Source: Actinomadura terrae (GTDB lineage: Bacteria; Actinomycetota; Actinomycetes; Streptosporangiales; Streptosporangiaceae). From it: a DNA stretch of 64,000 nucleotides. The position numbers and the translations under genes are program-made. Shown here piece by piece: positions 34,723-44,942 of this stretch (position 1 is its first letter; each line of letters opens with the position of its first letter). The notes beneath the pieces are model-generated. The model did no database searches. It had not been told where the DNA came from and worked only from the letters and a program-made list of their open reading frames with translations. Location of the stretch: contig NZ_JAICDG010000005.1 in assembly GCF_022751215.1 (NCBI RefSeq), positions 248,001 through 312,000 of the forward strand, in the 5' to 3' direction.

Positions 34723-35522
34723 TTCTCCCCGCCCTTGCCGACGGCGCGGCGGTAGGTCGCCGCGCCGTCGGAGAGGACGTCGCTGCGGGCCTGGATCTGC
34801 GCGCGGACGTCCTCGCCGTAGCGCAGCGCCGTGCTCCAGTCGGTGATGTGCTGGGGGATCTGGTGCAGCGCCCGCTTCGACCAGTCGAGGCTGACCGGGT
34901 CGAACCGCGCGATGTCGCGGGCCAGCTCCAGGGCGGCGTCGGCGAGCTCGGCCAGCGGGACCGCCTCGTTGACGAGCCCCCACTCGGCGGCCTTCGTGCC
35001 GCTGATCCGCTTGGTCGTCAGCACCATCCAGGCCGCGCGCTTCGGCGAGAGGCGCAGCTGCGTCGACGGCCCGGCGAGCCCCGGGTACAGGCCGAACCCG
35101 AGCTCGGGCATGCCCAGCTGGGCCTCGTGCGCCGCGATCGCGAGGTCGGCGGAGTTGGCCAGCGTGACGCCGCCGCCGAGCGCGAACCCGTTGACCGCCG
35201 CGATGACGATCGCGGGATGCCGCCGGATGCGCTCCTGGACGGTGTGCCAGCTCGTCGCCCTGCCCTCGACGGTGTCGTCGGCGCCGGGGCCCTCCTCGCC
35301 CGCCTCCTTGAGGTCGACGCCGGAGCAGAACGCGGGGCCGTTGCCGGTCAGGATGATGACCCGCGCCGTCCCGTGGCAGCGGTCCAGGGCCTCCAGCAGC
35401 GCCGTCCGCGCGGCGCGGCTCATCGCGTTGCGCTTCTCCGGCCGGTTGAGGGTGATCCGGGCGACGCCGTCGCCGAGGTCCTCGTGCAGGACGAGCTGCT
35501 GCTCACTGGCTTGCGTGCTCAC
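34719..35522 (-). CDS. Enoyl-CoA hydratase/isomerase (crotonase family)
   Basis: 267-aa crotonase-fold enzyme starting at GTG 35522, overlapping the OB-fold gene stop (GTGA). Seen: ITLNRPEKRNAMS at the start, oxyanion-hole strand RVIILTGNGPAFCSGVDLKE, and AAVNGFALGGGVTLANSADLAIAA followed by LGMPELGFGLYPG with a Glu-containing catalytic helix region. It should hydrate, isomerise or cleave a CoA thioester. Within this operon it fits a beta-oxidation-like step between CoA activation and thiolytic or aldol cleavage. Confidence 0.88.
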   Translation of the reverse strand: MSTQASEQQLVLHEDLGDGVARITLNRPEKRNAMSRAARTALLEALDRCHGTARVIILTGNGPAFCSGVDLKEAGEEGPGADDTVEGRATSWHTVQERIRRHPAIVIAAVNGFALGGGVTLANSADLAIAAHEAQLGMPELGFGLYPGLAGPSTQLRLSPKRAAWMVLTTKRISGTKAAEWGLVNEAVPLAELADAALELARDIARFDPVSLDWSKRALHQIPQHITDWSTALRYGEDVRAQIQARSDVLSDGAATYRRAVGKGGEK

Positions 35523-35959
35523 GCCGCATCCTCCGGGGTGTCGACGGCGAACTTCAGGATCGTCCGCTCGCTGAAGCCGGGCTCGAACACGGCCCGAACG
35601 GGCAGGTCGAATTCGAGTTCGTCCGGGGCGTCCACGAGCGTGCTGATGAGGGGCGGGCCCTCGTCCAACTTGATGTAGGCCACGAGATACGGCCTGACCT
35701 CGTCGAAGGCGCTGAGGTAGCGCTGGTGCATCCGGATCCAGGACCACAGCCGCCCCTTGCCGCTGACCGCGCGCCAGCTGGAGGAGCCGGACAGGCAGCG
35801 CGGGCACACCTCACTGTCGGGGAAGCGGTACTCCCCGCACGCGTCGCAGCACTGGAGCCGCAGCTCGTTCGCGGCGAGGCCGTCCCAGTACGGACGGTTC
35901 GCCGGGGTGATCTCCGGCAGCAGCCGGTCGTAGCTCTCGGCAATGCTCTGCGTGCTCAT
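35519..35959 (-). CDS. Zn-ribbon/OB-fold protein (DUF35 type), thiolase partner
   Basis: 146-aa protein with a zinc ribbon CCDACGEYRFPDSEVCPRC (two CxxC pairs, about residues 38-56) followed by an OB fold (GKGRLWSWIRMHQRY, PYLVAYIKLDEGP). These DUF35 proteins bind SCP2-type thiolases; in steroid catabolism such a pair acts as a retro-aldolase. Its ATG overlaps the thiolase stop (ATGA), giving one-to-one coupled synthesis. That strongly suggests a thiolase-DUF35 complex here. Confidence 0.88.
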   Translation of the reverse strand: MSTQSIAESYDRLLPEITPANRPYWDGLAANELRLQCCDACGEYRFPDSEVCPRCLSGSSSWRAVSGKGRLWSWIRMHQRYLSAFDEVRPYLVAYIKLDEGPPLISTLVDAPDELEFDLPVRAVFEPGFSERTILKFAVDTPEDAA

Positions 35960-37107
35960 CGTGCGACCGCCTCGTCGTTGGTGAGGATGTGCGAGGTGAC
36001 GATCGGCGACGCGCACATGTACTGCACCGTCGAACATCCGGGCACCTGCCTGGCGCCCGCCTCGCCGCGCAGCTGGCGCACCGCCTCGACGTGGTGCGCC
36101 CAGCCCTGCATGTAGCTCTCGCTGGTGTGCCCGCCCGCCGTGTTCAGCGGACGCGGGCCGTCGTGCCGGATCTTCTCCTCGTCCACCCACTGCCACGCCT
36201 CGCCCCGCGGCGCGTGGTTGAAGCCTTCGAGGGTGAACAGGATCGTCGGCGTGAAGTTGTCGTAGATCTGCAAGCAGTCGACCTCCTCCGGCGCGACGCC
36301 GGTCTGCTCGTAGAGCCGGCTCGCCACGTCCTGGCAGGCGGAGTAGAAGAAGTCCTCCGCCGTGTAATAGTTGGTGACGTGCCCCATGCCCGCCGTCCCG
36401 GCGACGCGCACCGGGGTCTTGCGCAGCGACCGGGCGCGCTCGACCGAGGTGACGATGAAGGCGACGGCGCCGTCGTTGATGAGGCAGTAGTCGAGCAGCC
36501 GCAGCGGTTCGGCGATGTACCGGGAGTTCAGGTACTCCTCGCGGGTGAACTCCTTCTGGAGGACGGCGACCGGGTTCAGCGCGGCGTGCCGCCGGTTGTT
36601 GATCGCCAGCGGGGCCAGCGCGTCGTCGCCCGCGCCGTACATGCCCCGGTAGCGCTGGTACATCAGGCCGACGTAGGCGCCCGGGGAGGTCATGCCGTAC
36701 ATCTCGTCGTAGGCCGTGGTCGGGCCCGCGCCCTCGCCGCCGTACTTCACCTTCGAGGACCGGCCGTTGTTGCCGTAGACGCAGGCGACCACGTCGACCA
36801 TGCCGCTGGAGATCAGCGCGGCGGCCTCCTGGAGGGCGATGCCGCTCATCCGGCCCGTCCCCTCCAGGTCGTGGACGAAGCGGGGGTTCGGCAGGCCGGC
36901 CACGGTGGCGAACCGGTCGTACTGGATGCGACAGGTGAGCAGGCCGTCGATCTCGTCCTTGTCGATCCCGCAGTCCTCGATCGCCTCCCGGAGGGCGGCG
37001 GCGGCGAGGCCGTAGGCGTCCCTGGGCCGGTCGGTGGGAGCGTAGAGCGCGCGGAAGTCCGACTGTCCCACGCCTACGATCGCGATATCGGCTAGCTCAT
37101 GCTGCAT
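35956..37107 (-). CDS. SCP2-type thiolase / aldolase-like lipid-transfer protein
   Basis: 383-aa thiolase-superfamily protein and first gene of the operon. Seen: IAIVGVGQSDF at the start, RFVHDLEGTGRMSGIALQEAAALISSG, DYCLINDGAVAFIVTS, and the C-terminal GGHTSESYMQGWAHHVEAVRQLRG, where usual thiolases have GGxxSxGHPxGA. The final Cys-x-Gly of classical thiolases is not obvious (MCASPIVTS). This pattern is closer to non-thiolytic SCP2 proteins that cleave branched CoA esters by retro-aldol chemistry with a DUF35 partner, which is encoded next. Exact substrate unknown. Confidence 0.83.
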   Translation of the reverse strand: MQHELADIAIVGVGQSDFRALYAPTDRPRDAYGLAAAALREAIEDCGIDKDEIDGLLTCRIQYDRFATVAGLPNPRFVHDLEGTGRMSGIALQEAAALISSGMVDVVACVYGNNGRSSKVKYGGEGAGPTTAYDEMYGMTSPGAYVGLMYQRYRGMYGAGDDALAPLAINNRRHAALNPVAVLQKEFTREEYLNSRYIAEPLRLLDYCLINDGAVAFIVTSVERARSLRKTPVRVAGTAGMGHVTNYYTAEDFFYSACQDVASRLYEQTGVAPEEVDCLQIYDNFTPTILFTLEGFNHAPRGEAWQWVDEEKIRHDGPRPLNTAGGHTSESYMQGWAHHVEAVRQLRGEAGARQVPGCSTVQYMCASPIVTSHILTNDEAVAR

Positions 37108-37130
37108 GCGTCTCTCCGGTCGGTTGGCCG

Positions 37131-37155
37131 GTGCCCGCCCGTCCGGGGCGGGCAC
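37131..37155 (-). terminator. Hairpin terminator after gntR
   Basis: Perfect 10-bp stem GTGCCCGCCC / GGGCGGGCAC with a five-base loop, between the gntR stop and the thiolase start on the same strand. It separates the regulator from the operon. Confidence 0.6.
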
Positions 37156-37163
37156 GGCTCTCT

Positions 37164-37253
37164 CGGGGCACGCCGCCCTTCGGGGCATGCCGCTGTTTCG
37201 GGGTACGCCACTTGTTCCCGGGTACGCCGCCGCGTCCGCTGGGGACGCCGCCG
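37164..37253. repeat. Short tandem repeats of about 18 bp
   Basis: Four to five imperfect units of the type CGGGGYAYGCCRC plus a short tail, starting at about 37164, 37181, 37199, 37218 and 37241. They fill the space between gntR and the thiolase operon; function unknown. Confidence 0.55.
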
Positions 37254-37338
37254 CGCGGTCAGGTCTCGGGGGAGGCGACCGTGCGGTCAGGCCGGGCGCG
37301 CGGCGAACCGGCGCTTGCCCGGCGCCCGTCCGGCGCGG

Positions 37339-38022
37339 TCACGCTCCCGAGGCTCGTTCTTCTTCCAGCTTCGCGATGGCCGACAGCGCCGCCTCCTTCG
37401 CGGCGTCCACGTGGGCGCGGGCGAGCCCGGCGGCGCGGTCGGCGTTCCGGTCGGTGATGGCGGCGACGAGGTCGCGGTACTCCTGGTCGGACTTCTCCCG
37501 GCGCCCGGGGGTGCTGAGCGACAGGCGACGCAACGCGTGGATGCGAGCGTGCAGCGGCGCGAGGGTGGACTCGAGCAGGGCGTTGCGCGCCCCGGCCAGC
37601 AGCAGCTCGTCGAAGTGGTAGATCGCGGTGAGCTGATCGTCGTCGCTCTTGCCCGGTCGGGTGAGCTTGACCAGCTCCAGGACCTCGCTGTCGGTGGCGC
37701 GCTGGACGAAGAGCGAGGCGGCCTCGGACTCCAGCGCCGCGCGCACCTCGTACACCTGCCGGACGTCGTCGCTGCCGAGCACGGCCACCCGCACTCCGCG
37801 ACCGCCCGAGGTCTCGACGAGGCCCAGCGTCTGGAGGTGGAGGACGGCCTCGCGGATCGAGGTCCGGCTCACGCCGGTGAGCTCCATGAGCTCGCGCTCG
37901 GTGAGCCGGCGCCCCGGCAGCAGCGCGCCTTCGAGGATGGCCTGCCGAACCCTGCGCACGACAAGCTGCGGAACCGTCTCGGCTGGACGGTCGATCCGCA
38001 GGTCCGGTCGGGTCTCTGGCAT
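37339..38022 (-). CDS. GntR-family regulator with FCD effector domain
   Basis: 227-aa FadR-type regulator. Residues about 20-85 are the winged helix (VVRRVRQAILEGALLPGRRL, TERELMELTGVSRTSIREAV, LGLVETSGGRGVRV). The rest is the all-helical FCD ligand domain (VYEVRAALESEAASLFVQ, YHFDELLLAGARNALLE, HARIHALRR and a terminal HVDAAKEAAL), whose His/Asp residues often bind a metal and an organic acid. It stands between the degradation and uptake operons, and a copy of the shared 16-bp motif lies 12 bases before its ATG. It is very likely the local repressor of both operons and of itself. Confidence 0.9.
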   Translation of the reverse strand: MPETRPDLRIDRPAETVPQLVVRRVRQAILEGALLPGRRLTERELMELTGVSRTSIREAVLHLQTLGLVETSGGRGVRVAVLGSDDVRQVYEVRAALESEAASLFVQRATDSEVLELVKLTRPGKSDDDQLTAIYHFDELLLAGARNALLESTLAPLHARIHALRRLSLSTPGRREKSDQEYRDLVAAITDRNADRAAGLARAHVDAAKEAALSAIAKLEEERASGA

Positions 38023-38034
38023 CCCATCTCCTCA

Positions 38035-38062
38035 CACTTTGTATGACGTAATATAGTCGTAC
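38035..38062 (+). promoter_or_regulatory. GntR operator, copy 1
   Basis: CACTTTGTATGACGTA followed by ATATA and GTCGTAC, making an imperfect dyad GTATGAC-N8-GTCGTAC. It is 12 bases upstream of the gntR ATG, in the promoter, where binding would block transcription (autoregulation). Confidence 0.7.
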
Positions 38063-38218
38063 CCAAAGACAAGGTCAACCTCCCCCGCGCCCTCTGGCGC
38101 ACTCCCCCGAGGCCCCGGATCACGCTCGCCTTGACCACTTGTCAGCAGCGACAATGCCATCTTCCTGGCAAACTTCGCCCGATTTTCGATGTTGACGCCG
38201 GTGGGGGTGTCTGATTTA

Positions 38219-38235
38219 GTACGTCATACAAAGTG
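38219..38235 (-). promoter_or_regulatory. GntR operator, copy 2
   Basis: The same 16-bp core in opposite orientation (CACTTTGTATGACGTA on the minus strand), about 140 bases before the binding-protein gene. It is less symmetric than the other two copies. Confidence 0.65.
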
Positions 38236-38373
38236 CCAAGTAGCCAGACTCGGTCGGACAGGATGACCTTCTGTTCGCGCACGTTTGCGGAGCACGGCAG
38301 CCAAGGACACCGACCGATCTCGTTCCGGGCAAGAGCTCCCATCGCACCCACAGCGTCTTTCTAAGGAGGAAGG

Positions 38374-39918
38374 ATGTTGAGTCGATTGGTCGGCAAGGGG
38401 TACAGGAGACATCCCCGGATGCTCGCGCCCATGGTCGTCACAGCCATGGCCGCCAGCCTCGCGGCCGCATGCTCTTCGGGCTCGTCGGAGGGGCAGGGGG
38501 GTGCGTCGGGGGGCACGCTCCGTGTCGGCGTGGTCGCCAGCACGATCTCCACCATCGATGCCTACTCCAACCTGAGATCGCAGGACTTCTACGTCCGCAA
38601 CGCCTCGTTGTTCGAGCCGCTCGCCCACCGCACCAAGGACGGCGGCTTCCAGTGGGCGCTCGCCACGGGCATCACCCACAACAAGGACAACACCGTCTGG
38701 ACGGTCAAGCTCCGTCCGAACGTCAAGTTCCACGACGGCAGCGCGTTCAGCGCGGACGACGTCATCGCGGTCTTCCAGCGAATCCTCGACAAGAAGAACA
38801 CGCTCATCGAGCGCAACTACATCGACTTCATCGACCCCAAGGGCATCGAGAAGGTCGACGACCTGACCGTGAAGTTCAAGCTGTCCAAGCCGTACGGGCC
38901 GTTCGACTTCGCCGTCACCAACAGCAACATCATCTTCTACAAGAAGGGCTCCAAGCCCGAGCAGGCGATGGGGACCGGGCCGTTCAGCCTCGTCTCCTTC
39001 ACCCCCGGCCGGCAGACGGTCGTCAAGCGCAACGACAACTACTGGGGCACCAAGCCGAAGCTCGACAAGGTCCAGCTCATCAGCTTCAAGACCGCTGAGG
39101 CCTCGACCAACGCGCTGATCGGCGGGCAGATCGACGCGAGCTCCAACATCCTCCAGACCTCGCTTCCGACGATCGAGAAGACGCCGGGCAAGAAGGTCAT
39201 GAAGAGCGATGTGAACCTGAAGGTCAGCATCGGCATGCGCGCCGACGTCGCCCCCTTCAACGACGTGCGCGTCCGCCAGGCGATGCGGCTGATCATCAAC
39301 CGCAAGCTCGCGCTCACCAACGCCTTCGACGGCCTCGGCGAGCTGGCGAACGACTACTCGGGCTTCGACAAGTGCGTCCCGGAGGTCCCCCAGCGCGACC
39401 AGGACCTCAACCAGGCGAAGAAGCTGCTCGCCGACGCGGGCAAGTCGAACCTCAGCATCGACCTGGAGACCGCCGCGAACAAGCCGGGCATGCTCCAGCT
39501 CACCCAGATCCTCGCCGAGGACGCCAAGAAGATCGGCGTCAATATCAAGGTGCAGAAGATGGAGCTGGGCGCCTACCTCGAGAAGTGGGGCAAGCGGACG
39601 TTCTACACCGGGTACGACACCCGCCCCTACCTGGAGGGCGTGCCCGAAATGATCAGCAAGGACGACACGCTCAACCACACGCACTGGCACGACCCGGAGT
39701 TCGAGTCGCTTTCCAAGAAGCTCTACGAGACCTCCGACCCGCAGCAGCAGTGCGACATCTCCAAGCAGATGAAGAAGATCGAGTACGAGCGGGGAGCGTC
39801 CATTCTCGCCGCGACCAACCCCACGGTGAGCGTGTACTCCTCGAAGGTGCACGGCCTCGTCCCGGACTACCCCTCGGGGAACCTGTACGACTTCACCAAG
39901 GTCAGCATCAACAATTGA
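38374..39918 (+). CDS. ABC transporter substrate-binding lipoprotein, family 5 (peptide/opine/nickel type)
   Basis: 514-aa extracellular binding protein. Signal peptide with lipobox SLAAAC (lipid-modified Cys33) and a Ser/Gly linker. The mature part has family-5 landmarks: GGTLRVGVVAS, ASLFEPLAHR, WTVKLRPNVKFHDGSAFSADDV, MGTGPFSLVSFTPGR, KRNDNYWG and DVRVRQAMRLIINRK. Anchored to the outer membrane face, it captures a peptide or small acid and delivers it to the permeases encoded next. The GntR motif upstream ties it to the CoA-degradation genes, so its ligand is probably their substrate. Confidence 0.9.
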   Translation: MLSRLVGKGYRRHPRMLAPMVVTAMAASLAAACSSGSSEGQGGASGGTLRVGVVASTISTIDAYSNLRSQDFYVRNASLFEPLAHRTKDGGFQWALATGITHNKDNTVWTVKLRPNVKFHDGSAFSADDVIAVFQRILDKKNTLIERNYIDFIDPKGIEKVDDLTVKFKLSKPYGPFDFAVTNSNIIFYKKGSKPEQAMGTGPFSLVSFTPGRQTVVKRNDNYWGTKPKLDKVQLISFKTAEASTNALIGGQIDASSNILQTSLPTIEKTPGKKVMKSDVNLKVSIGMRADVAPFNDVRVRQAMRLIINRKLALTNAFDGLGELANDYSGFDKCVPEVPQRDQDLNQAKKLLADAGKSNLSIDLETAANKPGMLQLTQILAEDAKKIGVNIKVQKMELGAYLEKWGKRTFYTGYDTRPYLEGVPEMISKDDTLNHTHWHDPEFESLSKKLYETSDPQQQCDISKQMKKIEYERGASILAATNPTVSVYSSKVHGLVPDYPSGNLYDFTKVSINN

Positions 39919-40335
39919 GCAGGTAGGGCGGTGTCGCGCGAACCGGAGTTCGTCCTCCCCGGGTCCGGGTCTCCTCGGAGGCCCGGGCCCGGCGGGGAGG
40001 GCGGCTCCGTGTTCCGCAGCACGGAGTCGTGGCCAGGAGGTGTCCGCTTATGGCGTTCCGAGCCCAGCGGTACCAAGGCTACAAGCCGACCGCGCCGTCG
40101 GAGGCGATCGCAGAAGGCTTTCCCGTGAACATCGCGGATCGTTTTCCCGCGGTAATCGGAAAGGGTTTTTCTGGGAAATCCGACAATGGCTTCGGCGCCT
40201 GCCCCGGGCGCCGCTCGGACCGGACGGCCACCGGCAGCGCGGACCGCATGGTCCCCAGCGGCTCGGCCCGGACGGTCCAAAGCGGACTCCCCCTGACCCA
40301 AACGACGACCGGACACGTTGAACGGGATTGTTGCA
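39919..40335 (+). other. Intergenic stretch with hairpins between binding protein and permease genes
   Basis: 417 bases with no supported gene. A strong stem at 39961-39990 (GGGTCCGGGTCTCC with its complement, allowing G-U pairs) and a weaker one at 40005-40026 (CTCCGTG / CACGGAG) lie just after the binding-protein stop. They may protect the binding-protein message or partly terminate transcription so that less permease is made. Confidence 0.45.
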
Positions 40336-41343
40336 ATGGCTATTGACACGACGACCGCCATCGCGGTCAAGGCCGCCCCGCCCCGGCGCCGTTCCCGAAA
40401 GGCCACGCTCGCGTGGCAGCTCGGCATACGCCTGCTGATGGGCCTGGCGACCCTGTGGTGCATCTCCGTCATCGTCTTCGTGGCGACGCAGGCGATGCCC
40501 GGCGACGTCGCGAAGATCATTCTCGGCCCCAGCGCGACCAGCGAGCAGGTCGCCCAGATGAACCAGAACCTGGGCCTCGACGAGCCGCTGATCACCCAGT
40601 ACTGGGACTGGCTGCGCAACGTCCTCACCGGGAACATGGGCGACTCGCTGGTCAGCGGCCAGCCCGTGTCCGAGCTGCTGTCCGAACGGATCTTCAACTC
40701 CGCGACGCTGACCGTGATCGCGATGGTGCTGATCCTGCCGCTGTCGCTGCTGGTCGGCCTGATCGCGGCGGTGTTCCGCGACCGGTTCGTCGACCGGTCC
40801 TACCTCGGCGCCTCGCTCGTCGTGACCGCGACCCCGGACTTCGTGCTCGGCAGCCTCGTGATCGCCCTGTTCGGCACCGTCGTGTTCAAGGTCCTCCCCC
40901 CGGTGTCGCTGATCCCCCCGGGCGACGCGCCCTGGGAGCACCCGAAGCAGCTGATCATGCCGCTCGCCGTCATGACCGTCGTCGGGGTCACCTACCTCTC
41001 GCGCCTTGTGCGCGTCTCGTTCATCGACGTCATGGAGAGCGAGTACGTGCAGCTCGCCACCATCAAGGGCCTGTCGACGCGGCGCATCCTGTTCCGGCAC
41101 GCGCTGCCGAACGCGCTCGCGCCCAGCATCCCCGCGGCGAGCATCATGGCCGCCTACACGATCGCGGGCTCGGTCGTGATCGAGTACCTGTTCGCCTATC
41201 CGGGCATCGGCTCGGCGCTCGTGGACGCGGTCGCCGGCCACGACCTGCCGATGATCCAGGCGATCATCATGTTGATGGCGACCGCGTTCTTCCTCTTCAA
41301 CCAGCTCGCCGACGTACTCGGAACCCTGAACAAGTCCCGCTGA
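40336..41343 (+). CDS. ABC transporter permease, DppB/OppB type
   Basis: 335-aa inner-membrane permease with about six helices. N-terminal helix LMGLATLWCISVIVFVATQAMPGD is typical of DppB-type subunits. The EAA loop appears as EYVQLATIKGLSTRRILFRHALPNALAPS, which docks with the ATPase. Start is ATG 40336; an upstream TTG at 40318 is less likely. It pairs with the next gene to form the channel of the uptake system. Confidence 0.9.
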   Translation: MAIDTTTAIAVKAAPPRRRSRKATLAWQLGIRLLMGLATLWCISVIVFVATQAMPGDVAKIILGPSATSEQVAQMNQNLGLDEPLITQYWDWLRNVLTGNMGDSLVSGQPVSELLSERIFNSATLTVIAMVLILPLSLLVGLIAAVFRDRFVDRSYLGASLVVTATPDFVLGSLVIALFGTVVFKVLPPVSLIPPGDAPWEHPKQLIMPLAVMTVVGVTYLSRLVRVSFIDVMESEYVQLATIKGLSTRRILFRHALPNALAPSIPAASIMAAYTIAGSVVIEYLFAYPGIGSALVDAVAGHDLPMIQAIIMLMATAFFLFNQLADVLGTLNKSR

Positions 41344-41364
41344 CAGACGAAGGAGCGTGCGGCC

Positions 41365-42236
41365 ATGATCCGAACGCGACCCAAGGAGCAGGGGGACCAG
41401 GCTCCGCCCCGGAATCTCACCCACCGCGTCCTGACCGCCCGGCAGACCCGGCTCGGCCTGATCATGATGCTCGTCATGATCCTCTTCGCGCTCGTCGGCC
41501 CGTTCTTCGCGCCGCACTCGCCGACCGCGGTGCTCGCCAAGCCCTACGCCGACCCCGGCGACGGCCTGGTGCTCGGCGCCGACTCGCTCGGCCGCGACAT
41601 CCTCTCCCGCATCCTCAGCGGCGGCGCCAACCTGACCTGGATGGCCTTCGCCGCCACCGCCATCGGCGTGGCGCTCGGCACCACGATCGGGCTGGTCGCG
41701 GCCTTCAAGGGCGGGTTCGTCGAGGCGCTGCTGATGCGGCTCGTCGACGTGATGCTGACGTTCCCGACGATCATCATGGCGATCCTGTTCATCTCCATGG
41801 TCGGGCCGAGCCGGGTGATCCTCGTGGTCCTCGTGGCGATCGGCCTCACGCCCGGGATGGCGCGCGTGATGCGCGGCGCGGCGCGTCCGGTGATGCGGCG
41901 CGAGCACGTCATGTGGGCCCGGACGATCGGACTCTCGTCCCGCCACATCCTCATGCGGGAGGTGCTGCCGAGCGTCACCTCCCCGCTCATGGTGGAGATC
42001 GGGCTCCGGCTCATGTGGTCGGTCGTCGGCCTCGCCTCGCTGAGCTTCCTCGGCTTCGGCGTCCAGCCGCCCGCCTCCGACTGGGGGCTCATGGTCAGCG
42101 AGAACAAGGACGGCCTCGCGATCCAGCCGCTCGCCGTCGTCATCCCCGCCATCTGCGTCGCCCTGTTCACGATCGGCGGCAACCTCTTCGCCGAAGGCGC
42201 CGCGCGTGTGATCGGCCGCACCGAAGGGACCCGTTC

Positions 42237-42240
<4 letters not shown>
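41365..42240 (+). CDS. ABC transporter permease, DppC/OppC type
   Basis: 291-aa second permease, 21 bases after the first. It has LGADSLGRDILSRILSGGANL typical of DppC-type subunits, an EAA loop HVMWARTIGLSSRHILMREVLPSV, and SLSFLGFGVQPPASDWGLMVSE. About six membrane helices. Its stop overlaps the ATPase start by 4 bases (ATGA), so the parts are made together. Confidence 0.9.
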
Positions 42241-44024
<1,784 letters not shown>

Positions 44025-44031
44025 GAAAACG

Positions 44032-44066
44032 TCCTCCCACGGGCGCCCCCGGCCCGTGGGAGGACC
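44032..44066 (+). terminator. Terminator of the uptake operon
   Basis: Perfect 14-bp stem GTCCTCCCACGGGC / GCCCGTGGGAGGAC, 8 bases after the stop. Confidence 0.85.
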
Positions 44067-44086
44067 CGCCAGCTCCCTAGGGCACA

Positions 44087-44125
44087 AAAGGAGCTGTGCG
44101 ATCTCCGATCGCACAGCTCCTTTTG
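44087..44125. terminator. Bidirectional terminator between convergent genes
   Basis: Perfect 17-bp stem beginning AAAAGGAGCTGTGCGAT and ending in TTTT on both strands, just after the GNAT stop at 44138. Works for both the uptake operon and the GNAT gene. Confidence 0.85.
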
Positions 44126-44137
44126 CCTTCCCCGCCG

Positions 44138-44668
44138 CTACCGCTCGGGAAGCGCGCTCCGAGCCACCAAATCAGATACGGCCGGATGCTGGAAAAGCGC
44201 CCCCGACCTACGATGCTCCAACTCCACCGTACGCAGATGATCCCAACCGGCCTTGCGGTAGAAATCATGCAGCTGATAATTGGTGCGCCACGCGTCGAGC
44301 CGCATCCACCGCGCTCCCTGCCGGGCCCCCAGATCGACCGCCCACCGAAGCAACAGCGCCCCCAGCCCCTGCCCCCCGTATTCGCGGGCGGTGGCCAACT
44401 TGCCGACATAGCGCGCAGGTTCCGCGCGCTCCTCGGGCGTCCAGAAGTCCGCGTCCCCGTTCTCGGAGACCGTGACGGTCGCGACCGCGGCCGCGCCCTC
44501 GCGGACCACGTACAACTCGCCGCGCTCGATGATCGGCGCCATCTTCTCGGCGGTGAACCCGATGGACCACTGCCTGATGCCCCGGGACAACAACCAGTCG
44601 GCCACCCCGTTCAGCAGCCCCAACACCTCGTCCAAATCATCAAGGGTGGCAGTCTCGACCCTCCTCAC
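44138..44668 (-). CDS. GNAT N-acetyltransferase under the GntR motif
   Basis: 176-aa acetyltransferase. Seen: VETATLDDLDEVLGLLNGVADWL at the start, YVVREGAAAVATVTVSENGD, the acetyl-CoA site YVGKLATAREYGGQGLGALLLRWA and LDAWRTNYQLHDFYRKAGW. I placed the start at GTG 44668 because a short upstream frame ends there with a GTGA overlap; ATG 44716 in the same frame is an alternative. A perfect copy of the locus operator lies in its promoter, so it belongs to the same regulon. It may acetylate the substrate or detoxify it. Confidence 0.8.
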   Translation of the reverse strand: MRRVETATLDDLDEVLGLLNGVADWLLSRGIRQWSIGFTAEKMAPIIERGELYVVREGAAAVATVTVSENGDADFWTPEERAEPARYVGKLATAREYGGQGLGALLLRWAVDLGARQGARWMRLDAWRTNYQLHDFYRKAGWDHLRTVELEHRRSGALFQHPAVSDLVARSALPER

Positions 44669-44736
44669 GCGACCAACCCGTACCCGAGATTGGAGCGCTC
44701 CATCAGCCCCGCACATGGCCCCATACCGAACGCCAT
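44665..44736 (-). CDS. Possible 23-aa leader peptide coupled to the GNAT gene
   Basis: ATG at 44736 is preceded by GGGGGGAG at good spacing. The frame reads MAFGMGPCAGLMERSNLGYG plus three residues and stops in a GTGA overlap with the GNAT start. It starts 8 bases after the operator copy. It may only bring ribosomes to the GNAT start; the peptide itself matches nothing I know. Confidence 0.4.
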   Translation of the reverse strand: MAFGMGPCAGLMERSNLGYGLVA

Positions 44737-44743
44737 CTCCCCC

Positions 44744-44776
44744 CACTTTGTATGACGTAATATAGTCATACGTCAT
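44744..44776 (-). promoter_or_regulatory. GntR operator, copy 3
   Basis: CACTTTGTATGACGTA on the plus strand, extended to a perfect dyad GTATGAC-N8-GTCATAC. It sits in the minus-strand promoter of the GNAT gene; it matches copy 1 over 22 of the first 23 bases or better. Confidence 0.7.
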
Positions 44777-44942
44777 CGCGGGAGCAACACCTGGACGCAC
44801 ACCAAGAGCCCCTGCCTTCGCAATCCCAAACATTCGGGATACCCGCGCATTCCCTGTCCGGGGAGAGTTCGAAGCACGATGTCGCGCGGACACGCGGAGA
44901 TCGGGCGAGGGACCTCGGGGAAGCAGGGGAAGGGGAAGTCAC

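Larger units (their letters stand above)
38023..38373. promoter_or_regulatory. Divergent control region of the catabolic/uptake locus
   Basis: 351 bases without a gene. Both ends carry the shared motif CACTTTGTATGACGTA (38035-38050 plus; 38220-38235 minus). The uptake operon starts at 38374 with AAGGAGGAAGG just upstream, so its message has a long leader after the 38220 site. Confidence 0.6.

Noticed and set aside
30787..34755. Plus-strand open frame of 1322 codons
   Set aside because: Antisense shadow across the CaiB, amidohydrolase and EthD-like genes, which have clear motifs on the other strand.
37164..37253. Tandem repeats as a CRISPR array
   Set aside because: Units are contiguous, about 18 bp, imperfect, and have no spacers or cas genes.
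38224..39852. Minus-strand open frame of 542 codons
   Set aside because: Antisense to the binding-lipoprotein gene, which has lipobox and family-5 motifs.
44087..44125. Strong hairpin as a riboswitch or small RNA
   Set aside because: Perfect stem with A-tract and T-tract between convergent gene ends is a bidirectional terminator.
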